Part shown: one piece after another, positions 18,540-29,402 of the stretch
Position numbering within the stretch: position 1 is the stretch's first letter
How the letters are laid out: each line of letters starts with the position of its first letter
Notes under the pieces: model-generated
Databases searched by the model: none
What the model was told of the DNA's origin: nothing
Seen by the model: only the letters and a program-made list of their open reading frames with translations
From: Devosia sp. SL43
GTDB lineage: Bacteria; Pseudomonadota; Alphaproteobacteria; Rhizobiales; Devosiaceae
DNA length: 64,000 nt
Reading direction: 5' to 3'
Assembly: GCF_021729885.1 (NCBI RefSeq)
Contig: NZ_CP063401.1
Span: forward strand, 1,798,001-1,862,000
Translations under genes and position numbers: made by a program

Positions 18540-19571
18540 ATGGTGACTATCAAGGATGTGGCGAAGGCCGCCAATGTCTCGATCGCCACGGTATCGCGCG
18601 TGGTCAACAACTACGCCCATGTCCGCCCGGCCGTGCGCGAAGCTGTAGCCAAGGCCATTGCCGAACTGGGCTATCGCCCCAACGGCCTCGCCAGCTCATT
18701 CCGCACCCAGCAGTCCAACATCGTCGGCGTCCTGCTGCGCCAGCAGCGCACGCCCTTCAGCAGCGCCCTCGCCTACGCCATCGAAACCACCATGTTCGAC
18801 CAGGGCTACCGTGTCCTGCTCTGCTCCACCAACGGCGACCCCGAGCGCGAGGAAGCCTATCTCGAGACCATGCTCGACATGCGCGCACAAGGCGTCATCA
18901 TCCGCCCCAGCGCCGCCACGGCCCGCACCGTCAAACAGGTGAACACCCTGCGGGACCGCGGCATTGCCGTCTCCTTCGTCGACATGAAGCCCAAGATGGC
19001 CGCCATCAGCTCCGTCGTCTGCGACAATTTTTCCGGCGGCTACCAGGGGATGCGCCACCTGATCGAGCTGGGCCATCGCAAGATCGGCATCGTCGCCGGC
19101 AAGATCGCCCAGAAGGGCGGTAGCTTCGACGTTGGCAGCGAGCGCGTGCGCGGCATACGCCAGGCCGCACAGGATCTAGCGACCGATGTCGAGATCGTCT
19201 TCTCGCCGCCCTTCGACATCGCCAGCTTCGAAGTCGGCCGCGAAGCCGGCCAGGCCATGATAACGGGTCATCGCGGCCTAACCGCCATCTTCGCCACCAC
19301 GGACATGCTGGCCATCGGCGTCATGCACGCCGCCCACGCACTCGATCTCGACCTGCCCCGCGACCTGTCGATTCTCGGCTATGACGGCGTCCTCGAATCC
19401 TCGGTCACCTTCCCCACCCTCTCCACCATCGCCCAGCCCATCCACGAAATGGGCCAGATCGCTGCCACGACCCTGATCGACCACATGACCGGCGCCAGCA
19501 AATCCCCCCGCCAGGTCGTCCTCGAAAACACACTGATCCAACGCAGCTCCACCATCCCCCTCCCCGAGTAG
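18540..19571 (+). CDS. LacI-family transcriptional regulator
   Basis: 343 residues. The N-terminal helix-turn-helix and hinge MVTIKDVAKAANVSIATVSR begin at ATG 18540. They are followed by a periplasmic-binding-protein-like sugar domain (SNIVGVLLRQQ, TDMLAIGVMHAAHALDLDLP, LSILGYDG). An upstream ATG at 18507 would add eleven residues before the helix-turn-helix and is unlikely. Divergent from the importer operon and upstream of the HAD fusion gene, it probably represses both through two matching operators. Confidence 0.92.
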   Translation: MVTIKDVAKAANVSIATVSRVVNNYAHVRPAVREAVAKAIAELGYRPNGLASSFRTQQSNIVGVLLRQQRTPFSSALAYAIETTMFDQGYRVLLCSTNGDPEREEAYLETMLDMRAQGVIIRPSAATARTVKQVNTLRDRGIAVSFVDMKPKMAAISSVVCDNFSGGYQGMRHLIELGHRKIGIVAGKIAQKGGSFDVGSERVRGIRQAAQDLATDVEIVFSPPFDIASFEVGREAGQAMITGHRGLTAIFATTDMLAIGVMHAAHALDLDLPRDLSILGYDGVLESSVTFPTLSTIAQPIHEMGQIAATTLIDHMTGASKSPRQVVLENTLIQRSSTIPLPE

Positions 19572-19643
19572 CTCCGCCAAGCATGCTGGAGGTCTTGCTG
19601 GCGACAGCAAATTTTACCCTTCAACATGACTTGCAGATAAAAT

Positions 19644-19659
19644 CTGAAAACGATTACAA
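19644..19659. promoter_or_regulatory. second LacI-type operator, upstream of the HAD fusion gene
   Basis: CTGAAAAC-GATTACAA reads TTGTAATC-GTTTTCAG on the other strand, differing at two positions from the importer operator TTGTAAAC-GTTTTCAA. It is 37-52 nt before the start of the gene at 19696, fitting control by the adjacent LacI regulator. Confidence 0.6.
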
Positions 19660-19695
19660 GATAGCAACCGCGTCCGCACTCCAAGAAGGCACGTC

Positions 19696-20961
19696 ATGTC
19701 GTCACCATTCCAGGCCGCCACACCGGCGGAGATAGAACTGGCGCGCCGCCTCGCTCCAATGATCCGCTTCGGCGACAACGAGCCGTTCCTGCCATCGCGC
19801 GTCGGTGTCTCGGTGCTGACCAACCCCGGCCGCTCGCCTTCCGCGCCACTCGATATCGCCTTTGCCCCCGGCATCGCCAGGGTCATCGAATATGCGATCT
19901 GGTGGGACTGGGACATCCAGCATCTCTACGAGCTTGAACACATCTGGCTGCATCTGGACGCATCCGACGCCCTCGTTTCCGTCGAGGCCAGCGCCCACGG
20001 CGGGAAATTCGCCATGCACACAGCCGATGGCGCCCTGCCCATCGAGGCAGGACGCGTAACCCTGATCTCGACGCCAGGCAAACACGCCTTCACTGCCACT
20101 CCCGATGGTCAGCGACCGCATGCTGAAATGACGACCGTATGCTGCCAGGAACTCGCCGGGCGCGGTGGCGTGTTGATCAACGACATGTTCCGTGACCAAT
20201 TGGCCGATGTCAGCCTTGAAGACCATCGCGCGGTTAAACGCTACCTCCAGGCTCGCGCCTTCCTGCCTAGTTTCAGCTTCGGCCAGGTGTTCGACCTGGC
20301 TTCGGTAGAGATTGTCAGCTGGCATGATCTGGCGGCTTGGATACCGGGCCAGGTCAAGGCGGTGCTGGACCAGGTGCGGCAGGAACAGCCCCTGCTCAAG
20401 GCGGTGTTTCTTGACAGCGGCGATACGCTGGTCGACGAGGCCAGCGAGAAATTCGATGCCGACGGGTATGTGATCGAGGCTGACCTCATCCCCGGCGCGC
20501 TCGAAATGGTGCGCTCGCTGGCCGAAGACGGCTATCGGCTGGCACTGGTGGCTGATGGGCGCGTGCGTAGTTTCTCAACGGTCCTAGGTGGCCACGGCAT
20601 CGCGCCGCATTTCCACGCGCAGGTGATTTCGGAAACAGAAGGATGCTCCAAGCCGGATGCGCGCATGTTCCAGAAGGCCATGAGTTCGCTGGGATTGGAA
20701 TCCGATGATGCCGAGGCCATCGTGATGGTCGGCAATCACCTGGAGCGCGACATTGGCGGGGCCAACCGGCTCGGCATTGTCAGCATATGGCAGAGCTGGT
20801 CCAAGAAGCGTAGCCACGTCCCTGCCGAAGCGATCGAGGTTCCCCGCTACACCATCCGCACCCCCGGCGAACTGCCGGGCCTACTGGCCGATATCGAGCG
20901 CCAGATGGCGCGCGACAAAGCCAACCCGGTGCCAGGCTTTGAAGAGTCGCGCCCCACGTAG
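19696..20961 (+). CDS. two-domain protein: unknown N-terminal domain fused to HAD-like hydrolase
   Basis: 421 residues. Residues 1 to about 220 form a domain I do not recognise, with the conserved-looking cluster EYAIWWDWDIQHLYELEHIW (65-84), rich in Trp, Asp, His and Glu. Residues about 235-400 are a HAD domain: motif I FLDSGDTLVD with nucleophile Asp240, motif III Lys319 (CSKPDARMF), motif IV GNHLERDIGGA. Motif I reads DxGDT, so Gly sits where most HAD phosphatases have the second Asp. Its LacI-type operator ties it to the importer operon, so it may act on an imported compound or its phosphate. Function not assigned. Confidence 0.7.
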   Translation: MSSPFQAATPAEIELARRLAPMIRFGDNEPFLPSRVGVSVLTNPGRSPSAPLDIAFAPGIARVIEYAIWWDWDIQHLYELEHIWLHLDASDALVSVEASAHGGKFAMHTADGALPIEAGRVTLISTPGKHAFTATPDGQRPHAEMTTVCCQELAGRGGVLINDMFRDQLADVSLEDHRAVKRYLQARAFLPSFSFGQVFDLASVEIVSWHDLAAWIPGQVKAVLDQVRQEQPLLKAVFLDSGDTLVDEASEKFDADGYVIEADLIPGALEMVRSLAEDGYRLALVADGRVRSFSTVLGGHGIAPHFHAQVISETEGCSKPDARMFQKAMSSLGLESDDAEAIVMVGNHLERDIGGANRLGIVSIWQSWSKKRSHVPAEAIEVPRYTIRTPGELPGLLADIERQMARDKANPVPGFEESRPT

Positions 20962-20977
20962 CGGGAGGAGCGCCGCT

Positions 20978-21961
20978 TTAGCCGATCTTCCCACCCAGTT
21001 CGTCCTCGATATGGATGCGGATGATTTCGTCGAAATCAGCATCGCCGGCAAAGCCAAGCGCGCTGGCACGACGGGCATCGAAGGCCTTGGGCCACCCGGC
21101 GACAATGCGGATGATGGTTTCATCGGGTTCGCGGCGGATAAGCGCTGTCGCCTTTGGCCCGGCAACGCGCTCCAGCGCAGCGATCTCTTCACCGACCGTG
21201 GCGGCAAGGCCCGGCATGGTGAGATTGCGCCTGGCACCGAGCGCATCGGTATCCATCTCTGCGGCGTGCAGCAGGAAGCCCACCGCAGCGCGCGGGCTGG
21301 CAAACCAGTGTCGCACATCCTCGGCAACAGGCAGGATCGCTTCCATGCCGGCCAGCGGTTCACGCAGTATGCCGGAGAAGAAGCCAGACGCAGCTTTGTT
21401 GGGCTTGCCGGGTCGGACAACGATGGTCGGCAACCGGATACCGACCCCATCGAGAAAGCCACGGCGCGAATAGTCGGCCAGCAGCAGTTCGCCAATGGCC
21501 TTCTGCGTGCCGTAGCTGGTCAGCGGCGTATGCTGCTGGGTATCGCCGATCACCTCTGGTAGCGGCTCACCGAACACGGCGATCGACGAGGTGAAGACCA
21601 GTCGCGGCTTGTAGCTGTGCTGGAGACCCGCCTGACGGATCGCCTCGAGAAGATAGCGGGTGCCGTCGAGATTGATCCGATATCCCTTGTCGAAATCCGC
21701 CTCAGCCTCCCCCGAAACGATGGCTGCAAGGTGGAAGATGATATCCGGGCGATCTGCGATCAGAGCTGCGGCCGCGCCTTGAGCGGACAAGTCGGTCGCC
21801 ACCCGGGTGATGGGGATGCTCGCCGTAACGGGACTAGGCTCGACGACATCGGCCAGCGTCAGTCCGGCGATCTCGCGCCCACCGACTTGGCCGGTCTTGA
21901 GCAGAGCCGCCACCAGCTTGCGCCCCACCATCCCGGCTGCGCCGATGACCAGTATTTTCAT
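20978..21961 (-). CDS. denD: NAD-dependent epimerase/dehydratase family, DenD-like (D-erythronate dehydrogenase)
   Basis: 327 residues of the extended SDR superfamily. N-terminal GAAGMVGRKL Rossmann motif, catalytic Ser in FTSSIAVFGE, catalytic Tyr-Lys in YGTQK, and VVRPGKPNKAASGFFSGILREPL, a substrate-loop pattern I associate with D-erythronate dehydrogenase DenD. DenD oxidises D-erythronate to 2-oxo-tetronate, which OtnI/DtnK/OtnC-type enzymes process; none of those partners is in the window, so it is either an orphan or acts on another acid sugar. Convergent with the HAD fusion gene. Confidence 0.7.
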   Translation of the reverse strand: MKILVIGAAGMVGRKLVAALLKTGQVGGREIAGLTLADVVEPSPVTASIPITRVATDLSAQGAAAALIADRPDIIFHLAAIVSGEAEADFDKGYRINLDGTRYLLEAIRQAGLQHSYKPRLVFTSSIAVFGEPLPEVIGDTQQHTPLTSYGTQKAIGELLLADYSRRGFLDGVGIRLPTIVVRPGKPNKAASGFFSGILREPLAGMEAILPVAEDVRHWFASPRAAVGFLLHAAEMDTDALGARRNLTMPGLAATVGEEIAALERVAGPKATALIRREPDETIIRIVAGWPKAFDARRASALGFAGDADFDEIIRIHIEDELGGKIG

Positions 21962-22029
21962 GTGACGATTCCTCCATTAGCCTATGCTGTGCATGGCAAG
22001 TATGGGGTGTCCAGCAGGCCTGGCATAAA

Positions 22030-22053
22030 AACGGCGCCCTTCTGGGCGCCGTT
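22030..22053 (-). terminator. intrinsic terminator of the outer-membrane protein gene
   Basis: AACGGCGCCC-TTCT-GGGCGCCGTT forms a perfect 10-bp stem followed on the minus strand by a T-run (GTTTTTATGCC). It lies 45 nt past the stop of the gene at 22098. Confidence 0.85.
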
Positions 22054-22097
22054 CAATCGGACTTTGTGGTGCGCCGTCGTGGCTGGCGCGCCGAGGA

Positions 22098-22853
22098 TTA
22101 GTTGAAGCGGTAGCGGAGCGTGCCGCGCACTTCGTGCAGCCAGTTGTTGTCGGACCAGACGGTGTCTGGTTCTGCCGCGCCGTTGGTAAGCGAGGCGATG
22201 TAGACACCGCGGTAGCCAATATCGGCCACGACGGCACCGAAGTCATAGCCGACGCCAGCCATGGCGGCTGCGGCAAAGCTGGTATTGCCGCCCGACGGGA
22301 CGACAACGCCGGCAGGAGAAGCGATATCGACATGGCTGAAGGCCGCACCGGCACCCACGCCGACATAGCCGAAGGCACCACCAGCAGCGCCGTAGCCGTA
22401 GTCACCGCCGAAGGAGAAGTCGTAATAGGCGTTAGCCATGGCCAGAGTCGAGCGCAGCTTGACAGTGTAGTCGCCGGCGCGAACGCCGTAAGATGCATCC
22501 TTGGTGACCTTTAGGCCTTCATTGCCGACATAGTCGATGGTGGCATCGAAGCGCAGGCCCGTGCCAGTTTCGTAACCGAAGCCGGCACCGACGCTGTAGC
22601 CGTAGCCCATGGCGACGAAGGGGAATGTCGTGACGACTGGAGGGCCGCAGACCACGCATTCAAAAGCGTAGGCCTCTTTGGACCACAACACGTTCGCGGC
22701 GGCGCTGCCACGGAGGTAGAACGAGCCCTGGACGCCATAATCCACATCCGGGATTTCGATGATTGGCGGATATTCCGGGAAGTCGGCAGCGAGTGCCGGA
22801 CCAGCAATGACGGCGGCTCCTGCCACCATGATCGCAGCGATGAGCTTGCGCAT
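22098..22853 (-). CDS. outer-membrane beta-barrel protein (Omp25/RopB-like class)
   Basis: 251 residues. Signal peptide MRKLIAAIMVAGAAVIAGPALA with cleavage before ADF, then alternating aromatic and small residues typical of an eight-stranded barrel (GAGFGYETGTGLRFDATIDY, RGTLRYRFN with the aromatic C-terminal strand). A CVVC pair lies near residue 65. AAGGAC precedes ATG 22853. Such proteins are abundant surface proteins in Hyphomicrobiales. It has its own promoter region and terminator, so it is probably monocistronic. Confidence 0.82.
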   Translation of the reverse strand: MRKLIAAIMVAGAAVIAGPALAADFPEYPPIIEIPDVDYGVQGSFYLRGSAAANVLWSKEAYAFECVVCGPPVVTTFPFVAMGYGYSVGAGFGYETGTGLRFDATIDYVGNEGLKVTKDASYGVRAGDYTVKLRSTLAMANAYYDFSFGGDYGYGAAGGAFGYVGVGAGAAFSHVDIASPAGVVVPSGGNTSFAAAAMAGVGYDFGAVVADIGYRGVYIASLTNGAAEPDTVWSDNNWLHEVRGTLRYRFN

Positions 22854-22974
22854 GAAATTCGTCCTTTGGGTTGCCACGACACCAGTCGATTGAGCCCAAT
22901 ATCCGTCAATTTCCTTAAAGCTCACTTAACCTAAAAATTTAACCCTAACAGCAGCATAAGGCGGCCAGTCGATA

Positions 22975-22991
22975 GTTTACAGACGGTAAAC
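22975..22991. promoter_or_regulatory. GTTTAC inverted repeat between the omp and glmM genes
   Basis: GTTTAC (22975-22980) and GTAAAC (22986-22991) are perfectly complementary, 5 nt apart, 122 nt upstream of the omp start codon and 35 nt past the glmM stop. It could be an operator for the omp gene. The 172-bp gap has no gene. Confidence 0.3.
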
Positions 22992-23025
22992 AAGACTAGC
23001 CGACAATTGTGCTGCGGGGATAACT

Positions 23026-24369
23026 TCAGGCAACTTCGCGGATGGCTGCTTCAATCTGCGCCACCACTGTCGAGACCAGGGCTGCATCATCGGCCTCGCC
23101 CATGACGCGGATTACCGGCTCTGTGCCGGAAGCGCGCACGACAAGGCGCCCGCCAGTACCGAGCATGGCCTGACCATCGGCTATGGCGGCGATGACCTGC
23201 TTGTGTTCAAGCGGCTTACCCGACTTGAACTTGACGCTGCGCAGCAGCTGCGGAACCTTGTCGAAGCGCGCGCAGATTTCCGAGACCGGCCGCTCCTGCT
23301 GCTTGAGCACTGCCAGCAATTGAAGAGCCGCCACAAGGCCATCGCCCGTGGTGGTGAAGTCCGACAGGATGATGTGGCCCGACTGTTCGCCGCCGACGTT
23401 AAAGCCCTTGGCGCGCATGGCTTCCAGCACATAGCGGTCGCCCACCTGGGTGCGTTCCAGCGTCAGCCCTAGCGTCGTCAGGTAACGCTCGAGGCCCAGA
23501 TTGGACATGACGGTGGCGACAATGCCCCCGCCCAGCAGCATTTCGCGCTCGAGCCAACTCTGGGCGATGACGGCCATGAACTGGTCGCCATCAACCACAT
23601 TGCCCTTTTCGTCGATGATGATGACGCGATCGGCATCGCCATCGAGCGCAATCCCGATATCGGCCCGCATTTCGCGCACCTTGTCGGCCACTGCCTGCGG
23701 TGCGGTGGACCCGACCTTATGGTTGATGTTGTAGCCATCGGGCTCGACACCGATGGTGATGACTTCGGCACCCAGCTCCCAGAGCGCAATGGGGGCGACC
23801 TTGTAGGCAGCGCCGTTTGCGCAATCGAGAACCACGCGCAGCCCGGACAGATCGACGTTCCGCGGCAGGGTGCGCTTGGCATATTCGATGTAGCGCGTGC
23901 GCGCTTCCTCGTCGCGATGCGCGCGTCCGATATTCATGCCATGCGCCAGCATCGACGTACTGTCGCTATCGATCAGTCGCTCGATATCGGCCTCGACCTC
24001 ATCGGAAAGCTTGTAGCCGTCGGGTCGGAACAGCTTGATCCCGTTGTCGTCGTAGGGATTGTGCGACGCCGAAATCATGACGCCGAGATCGGCGCGCAGC
24101 GACCGTGTCAGCATGGCAACGGCCGGTGTCGGCATCGGGCCGAGGAAGTACACGTCCATGCCCACCGCCGTGAATCCGGCACCCAGTGCGCTCTCGATCA
24201 TATAGCCCGAGCGGCGTGTATCCTTGCCGATCACCACGCGGTTACGATGTTCACCGCGGACGAATTTGTGCCCGGCAGCCATGCCGATCTTCATGGCGAG
24301 TTCAGGGGTCAGCTTCTCGCCATTGGCGAGTCCACGAATACCGTCGGTGCCGAAATATTTCCTGGCCAT
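23026..24369 (-). CDS. glmM: phosphoglucosamine mutase
   Basis: 447 residues, the usual length. It converts glucosamine-6-phosphate to glucosamine-1-phosphate for peptidoglycan and lipopolysaccharide precursors. The start [13 protein letters not shown] is the family N-terminus. The phosphoserine loop is [14 protein letters not shown], the metal loop DGDADR, and the C-terminal phosphate loop [12 protein letters not shown]. It follows ftsH by 132 nt, the common alphaproteobacterial order. Confidence 0.97.
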   Translation of the reverse strand: MARKYFGTDGIRGLANGEKLTPELAMKIGMAAGHKFVRGEHRNRVVIGKDTRRSGYMIESALGAGFTAVGMDVYFLGPMPTPAVAMLTRSLRADLGVMISASHNPYDDNGIKLFRPDGYKLSDEVEADIERLIDSDSTSMLAHGMNIGRAHRDEEARTRYIEYAKRTLPRNVDLSGLRVVLDCANGAAYKVAPIALWELGAEVITIGVEPDGYNINHKVGSTAPQAVADKVREMRADIGIALDGDADRVIIIDEKGNVVDGDQFMAVIAQSWLEREMLLGGGIVATVMSNLGLERYLTTLGLTLERTQVGDRYVLEAMRAKGFNVGGEQSGHIILSDFTTTGDGLVAALQLLAVLKQQERPVSEICARFDKVPQLLRSVKFKSGKPLEHKQVIAAIADGQAMLGTGGRLVVRASGTEPVIRVMGEADDAALVSTVVAQIEAAIREVA

Positions 24370-24459
24370 GTTCTGCCCCTCATTCGTCCTGTCGCAACCG
24401 TAGCGCGCAACTGTTAAGACCGCTTTTCGGCGGAAATAACGCAGAAATCGTCAATGCAA

Positions 24460-24483
24460 AAGGGCCGCCTCGCGGCGACCCTT
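24460..24483 (-). terminator. intrinsic terminator after ftsH
   Basis: On the minus strand AAGGGTCGCC-GCGA-GGCGGCCCTT (one G-U pair) is followed by TTTT. It lies 19 nt past the ftsH stop and should separate ftsH from glmM. Confidence 0.75.
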
Positions 24484-24501
24484 CCAGATTGTCTATGCGC
24501 C

Positions 24502-26430
<1,929 letters not shown>

Positions 26431-26643
26431 CAATCCTGTCCCGGAGAGGGCCTGCGCGAGACGGCGCGGCGCGTTTGCCGAATGTATGTCCGGCAATGGG
26501 GCGTTACAAGGGCAAGACCTGCGGCCCTTTGGGCGCTCCGTCCAGTCATAATGTCGCGATTGGGTTAATACGCGGTGGGGATTTGGAAGGTTCCATCCGG
26601 TCGTGCGAAAGCGCCGCCTGGGATGCGGTTGTCGAATGGAGCA

Positions 26644-26708
26644 GCGATGGCGAGACCGCAGTCTCGATGGGTAGTCAAAAAATGATGAGGCCGAAGTCTC
26701 GCCATCGC
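26644..26708 (-). other. competing inverted repeats in the ftsH-tilS gap
   Basis: GCGATGGCGAGAC (26644-26656) and GTCTCGCCATCGC (26696-26708) are perfect 13-bp complements. Within the loop, GTCTCG (26661-26666) also pairs with CGAGAC (26651-26656) as a 6-bp hairpin with loop CGCA. The two pairings exclude one another. It lies about 210 nt upstream of ftsH on its template strand, in the 501-nt gap 26431-26931, where I see no convincing gene. Confidence 0.4.
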
Positions 26709-26931
26709 GCCGGGATTTTCGCGAGTTTGGACCAGGTACGCTGTATCGCAAGCGCAGCTGCCAGATTCCCCCCGCTCGATGGAAGCGACCTCCCATCCCC
26801 GACTATCCCCAGCGCAGATCACTCGTCATGACCGGGCTCCTACGCGGGCGACGGGCACACTGTACGCGCCGATTTGCCGGTGGGGATAAGGGGGATAACC
26901 GGAGTTGACTGCGAGATCGGCGCACGCGCCC

Positions 26932-28206
26932 TCAATCGATCAGCAACTGCACCTTGATGCGTTCGTCGAACGACCAGCCGCCTAGCGCCAGCACCCCGCC
27001 GGCTGCATCCCGAACGATCGGCGCCGTGCGGATGGCCTCCGCTGGGGCCGTGACCTTGAAACCCAAAAACTCCTCCAGCCGGTGGCGCGGAAGGTAATCG
27101 GCCACGCTGGCGGTCAGGCCGGCTTCGTCCGAGCCGTTGATGATGCGGAAGCGTTCATCCCAGACCAGTTCGCCATGCGGGGGCAGAATTGAGTCGGGCG
27201 GCAAGACCCGGCCCGGCTCGCGGGCCACGATCACGGCGCCATCCTTGATGCGGATGACACAGCCCAACACGGTGGTCGCCTTGGGCAGGCCCGCTTCAGC
27301 GATGGTCTGGCGCAGCCGCTCGACCTGACCCAATGCGCGCGGCTTTTGCCGTCCGCCGACGATATTGAGCACGCGACCCAGCAGGCGCGTCGAGATGGCT
27401 GGCGAGAGGCCAACCAGTGGCGTCAGCTCAATGCGCGCGGCGCCAAAGCCATCAAGCCGCACAATTTCGCTGAAACAGCCATCGGCCATCTGCGCGATGG
27501 CGGCATCGGCCTCAGCCATACGCTCGGCGAAGGTTGCGATGGTGGCCGCATCGAGGCCCAGCTCGGCCAGACCGGGCATGGCCTGGCGCCAGCGCACGCG
27601 CTCGTAGTGCGTATCGACATTGGACGGGTCGTCAGCAGGGATCAGGCCCGCCGCAACCACCACGGCGCGCAGGGCCTCGGGGTCGATATCGAGCAGCGGG
27701 CGATGCACGCGGATGCCTTCGACTTCGGCAATTGGCGCCATGCCCCGCAGGCCCTCGATGCCGCTGCCATGGGCCATGCGCATCAGCACGGTCTCAGCCT
27801 GATCGTTGCGATGATGCGCCGTCAGCAGCAGGCCGACGCCGTCGGCAGCCATGGCTGCACCCATCAGACGATAGCGCGCGATGCGAGCCGCTTCCTGCAC
27901 CCCGCTCTGCGGCTTCTCGCCGGTCCAGGCCAGCCCTGTAGCCGCCAGGTCGAGCGAGCGCGCGAGATCGAGCACCATGGCGACTTCGCCTGATGCTTCG
28001 GGCCGCAGGCCATGATCGACCGAATAGACGTGGAGCCGCGGTGGATTGGGGCGGTCCGCCGCCCAGCGCTGTACCAGCAGCAGCAGCGCCAGGCTGTCGG
28101 CACCGCCGGAAACGGCCAGGCCAATGGCAGGTTCGCCGGCAATCCCGGCGAACAGCGCTTGGAGGCCCGCTGGCGACGCGATGTCAGGTGCTAGGCGGGC
28201 GGGCAT
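26932..28206 (-). CDS. tilS: tRNA(Ile)-lysidine synthetase
   Basis: 424 residues. The ATP-pyrophosphatase P-loop SGGADS is in AIGLAVSGGADSLALLL; downstream YSVDHGLRPEA and TAHHRNDQAETVLMRMAHGSGIEGLRGM are TilS-specific. It makes lysidine at the wobble position of the AUA-reading tRNA(Ile). ATG 28206 overlaps the end of cpoB by 16 nt, so the two are translationally coupled. Confidence 0.95.
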   Translation of the reverse strand: MPARLAPDIASPAGLQALFAGIAGEPAIGLAVSGGADSLALLLLVQRWAADRPNPPRLHVYSVDHGLRPEASGEVAMVLDLARSLDLAATGLAWTGEKPQSGVQEAARIARYRLMGAAMAADGVGLLLTAHHRNDQAETVLMRMAHGSGIEGLRGMAPIAEVEGIRVHRPLLDIDPEALRAVVVAAGLIPADDPSNVDTHYERVRWRQAMPGLAELGLDAATIATFAERMAEADAAIAQMADGCFSEIVRLDGFGAARIELTPLVGLSPAISTRLLGRVLNIVGGRQKPRALGQVERLRQTIAEAGLPKATTVLGCVIRIKDGAVIVAREPGRVLPPDSILPPHGELVWDERFRIINGSDEAGLTASVADYLPRHRLEEFLGFKVTAPAEAIRTAPIVRDAAGGVLALGGWSFDERIKVQLLID

Positions 28207-29222
28207 TCGGCTCCAGTCTTTTCGGCAGCCAGACGTGCTGCCAACTCAGGCGTGAGGCTGGTATAGGTGGCCTCTACCTGTGCGAAGGTGCGGCAGGCGA
28301 CCTCGCGCTCCCCGACCCCGGCCATGGACGCACCGAGCTTGATCAGCAGGTCGGGGGCACGCGGGCTGGATGGCGCGGCCTGATAGGCCTTGAGCAGGAC
28401 ATCGGCCGCTTCATTGTAAGCTGATCGCTGCATCAGGGCATCGCCCAGGAAGCTGGCGACATCCGGCGCTTGCGCGTTGTCGGGGTAAAGCGACAGGAAC
28501 TGGCTGAACTGGTCTTCCGCAAAGGCATAATCGCCCGCGGCCAGGGCCTGATAGCCGGCGGCGAACTGCGCATCTGCGTCCGGATTGCCGGTATTGGCGG
28601 CAGCCGGATCATAGCTCAGGTCGATGGGTTGGCCGGTGTTCAGATCGACACCGCCGCTGGCGCCAGTGCCAACCAGCGGATCGGCGGAATTGCCGACATC
28701 ATCCATCGGCGCGGCTGCGCCTTCGTCAAAGGTCGGATCGAACTCAGCTTCGCCCGGCAGCGGCTGTACGCCCTGTTCGGGGATGACAGTCAGCGGCACG
28801 CCGTTGGCGTCGGTTGGCACGGCATTGGGGTCCTGCGGCAACGCCTCGGGCTGCGTCACGCTGCCGGGTTGGGTTGCCGCATCAGGTTTTGGGCCGGCAC
28901 CGCTTTCAAGTGCCTGCAGGCGCGCCTCGTTGCGGCTGACCAATTCCTGCAATTGCGTGAGCTGGAAGGTCAGGCCTTCGACCTGGCCATTGAGCACGCG
29001 GTTCTGCTCTTCGAGCTGCTGCAGGCGCACCAGCAGCTGCGCCACGTCCTGGCCCTGGGCTACGAGGATAGGCGCCTGCTCGTCGCTGCGCACCTGCCCG
29101 ACATTGGCCGGCGGCGTGTTGAAGATGGCGGCATTGACCAGCGCCGGGGTTGCGATCCCGATGGCCAACGCGGCGGCAAAGGCCACACCCATGCGCGCCT
29201 TGGTGGATTTGGTCGTCTTCAA
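28191..29222 (-). CDS. cpoB: Tol-Pal system protein CpoB (YbgF)
   Basis: 343 residues. Signal sequence (GVAFAAALAIGIATPALVNA), coiled coil (VAQLLVRLQQLEEQNRVLNG), a Pro/Asp-rich linker of about 110 residues, then TPR repeats (AGYQALAAGDYAFAEDQFSQFL) to the C-terminus. CpoB is the periplasmic partner that links peptidoglycan synthesis to Tol-Pal constriction. GGAGG lies 7 nt before a TTG at 29222, which I choose; ATG 29192 lacks a ribosome site. Confidence 0.9.
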   Translation of the reverse strand: MKTTKSTKARMGVAFAAALAIGIATPALVNAAIFNTPPANVGQVRSDEQAPILVAQGQDVAQLLVRLQQLEEQNRVLNGQVEGLTFQLTQLQELVSRNEARLQALESGAGPKPDAATQPGSVTQPEALPQDPNAVPTDANGVPLTVIPEQGVQPLPGEAEFDPTFDEGAAAPMDDVGNSADPLVGTGASGGVDLNTGQPIDLSYDPAAANTGNPDADAQFAAGYQALAAGDYAFAEDQFSQFLSLYPDNAQAPDVASFLGDALMQRSAYNEAADVLLKAYQAAPSSPRAPDLLIKLGASMAGVGEREVACRTFAQVEATYTSLTPELAARLAAEKTGAECPPA

Positions 29223-29309
29223 GAAACTGCCTCCAGTCGTCCTGCCTTATGGCAAGGAACCATGAACCTTCGAAGGCACGCGGATAAAGGCAAATTTTGG
29301 TCAAAAGAA

Positions 29310-29342
29310 AGCGCCCGGGCCAATTACGCGGCTCCGGGCGCT
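29310..29342 (-). terminator. intrinsic terminator downstream of pal
   Basis: AGCGCCCGG (29310-29318) pairs with CCGGGCGCT (29334-29342), extended by GCC/GGC across one bulge. The minus strand continues TTTCTTTTG. A second GC-rich hairpin (CGGCTC...GAGCCG, about 29372-29396) precedes it right after the pal stop. cpoB therefore probably has partly independent transcription. Confidence 0.7.
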
Positions 29343-29402
29343 CTTGCCTCCAGTTTGCACTGGATCGCTTCGGCTCCGCCCTAGGGCAGAGCCGGTTTAT
29401 TG

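Noticed and set aside
22926..22942. CtrA site (TTAA-N7-TTAA) upstream of the omp gene
   Set aside because: The two TTAA halves are 9 nt apart, not 7.
26565..26822. 85-residue open frame on the minus strand in the ftsH-tilS gap
   Set aside because: No recognisable domain, no clear ribosome site, and it spans the competing inverted repeats; a structured leader or RNA explains the region better.
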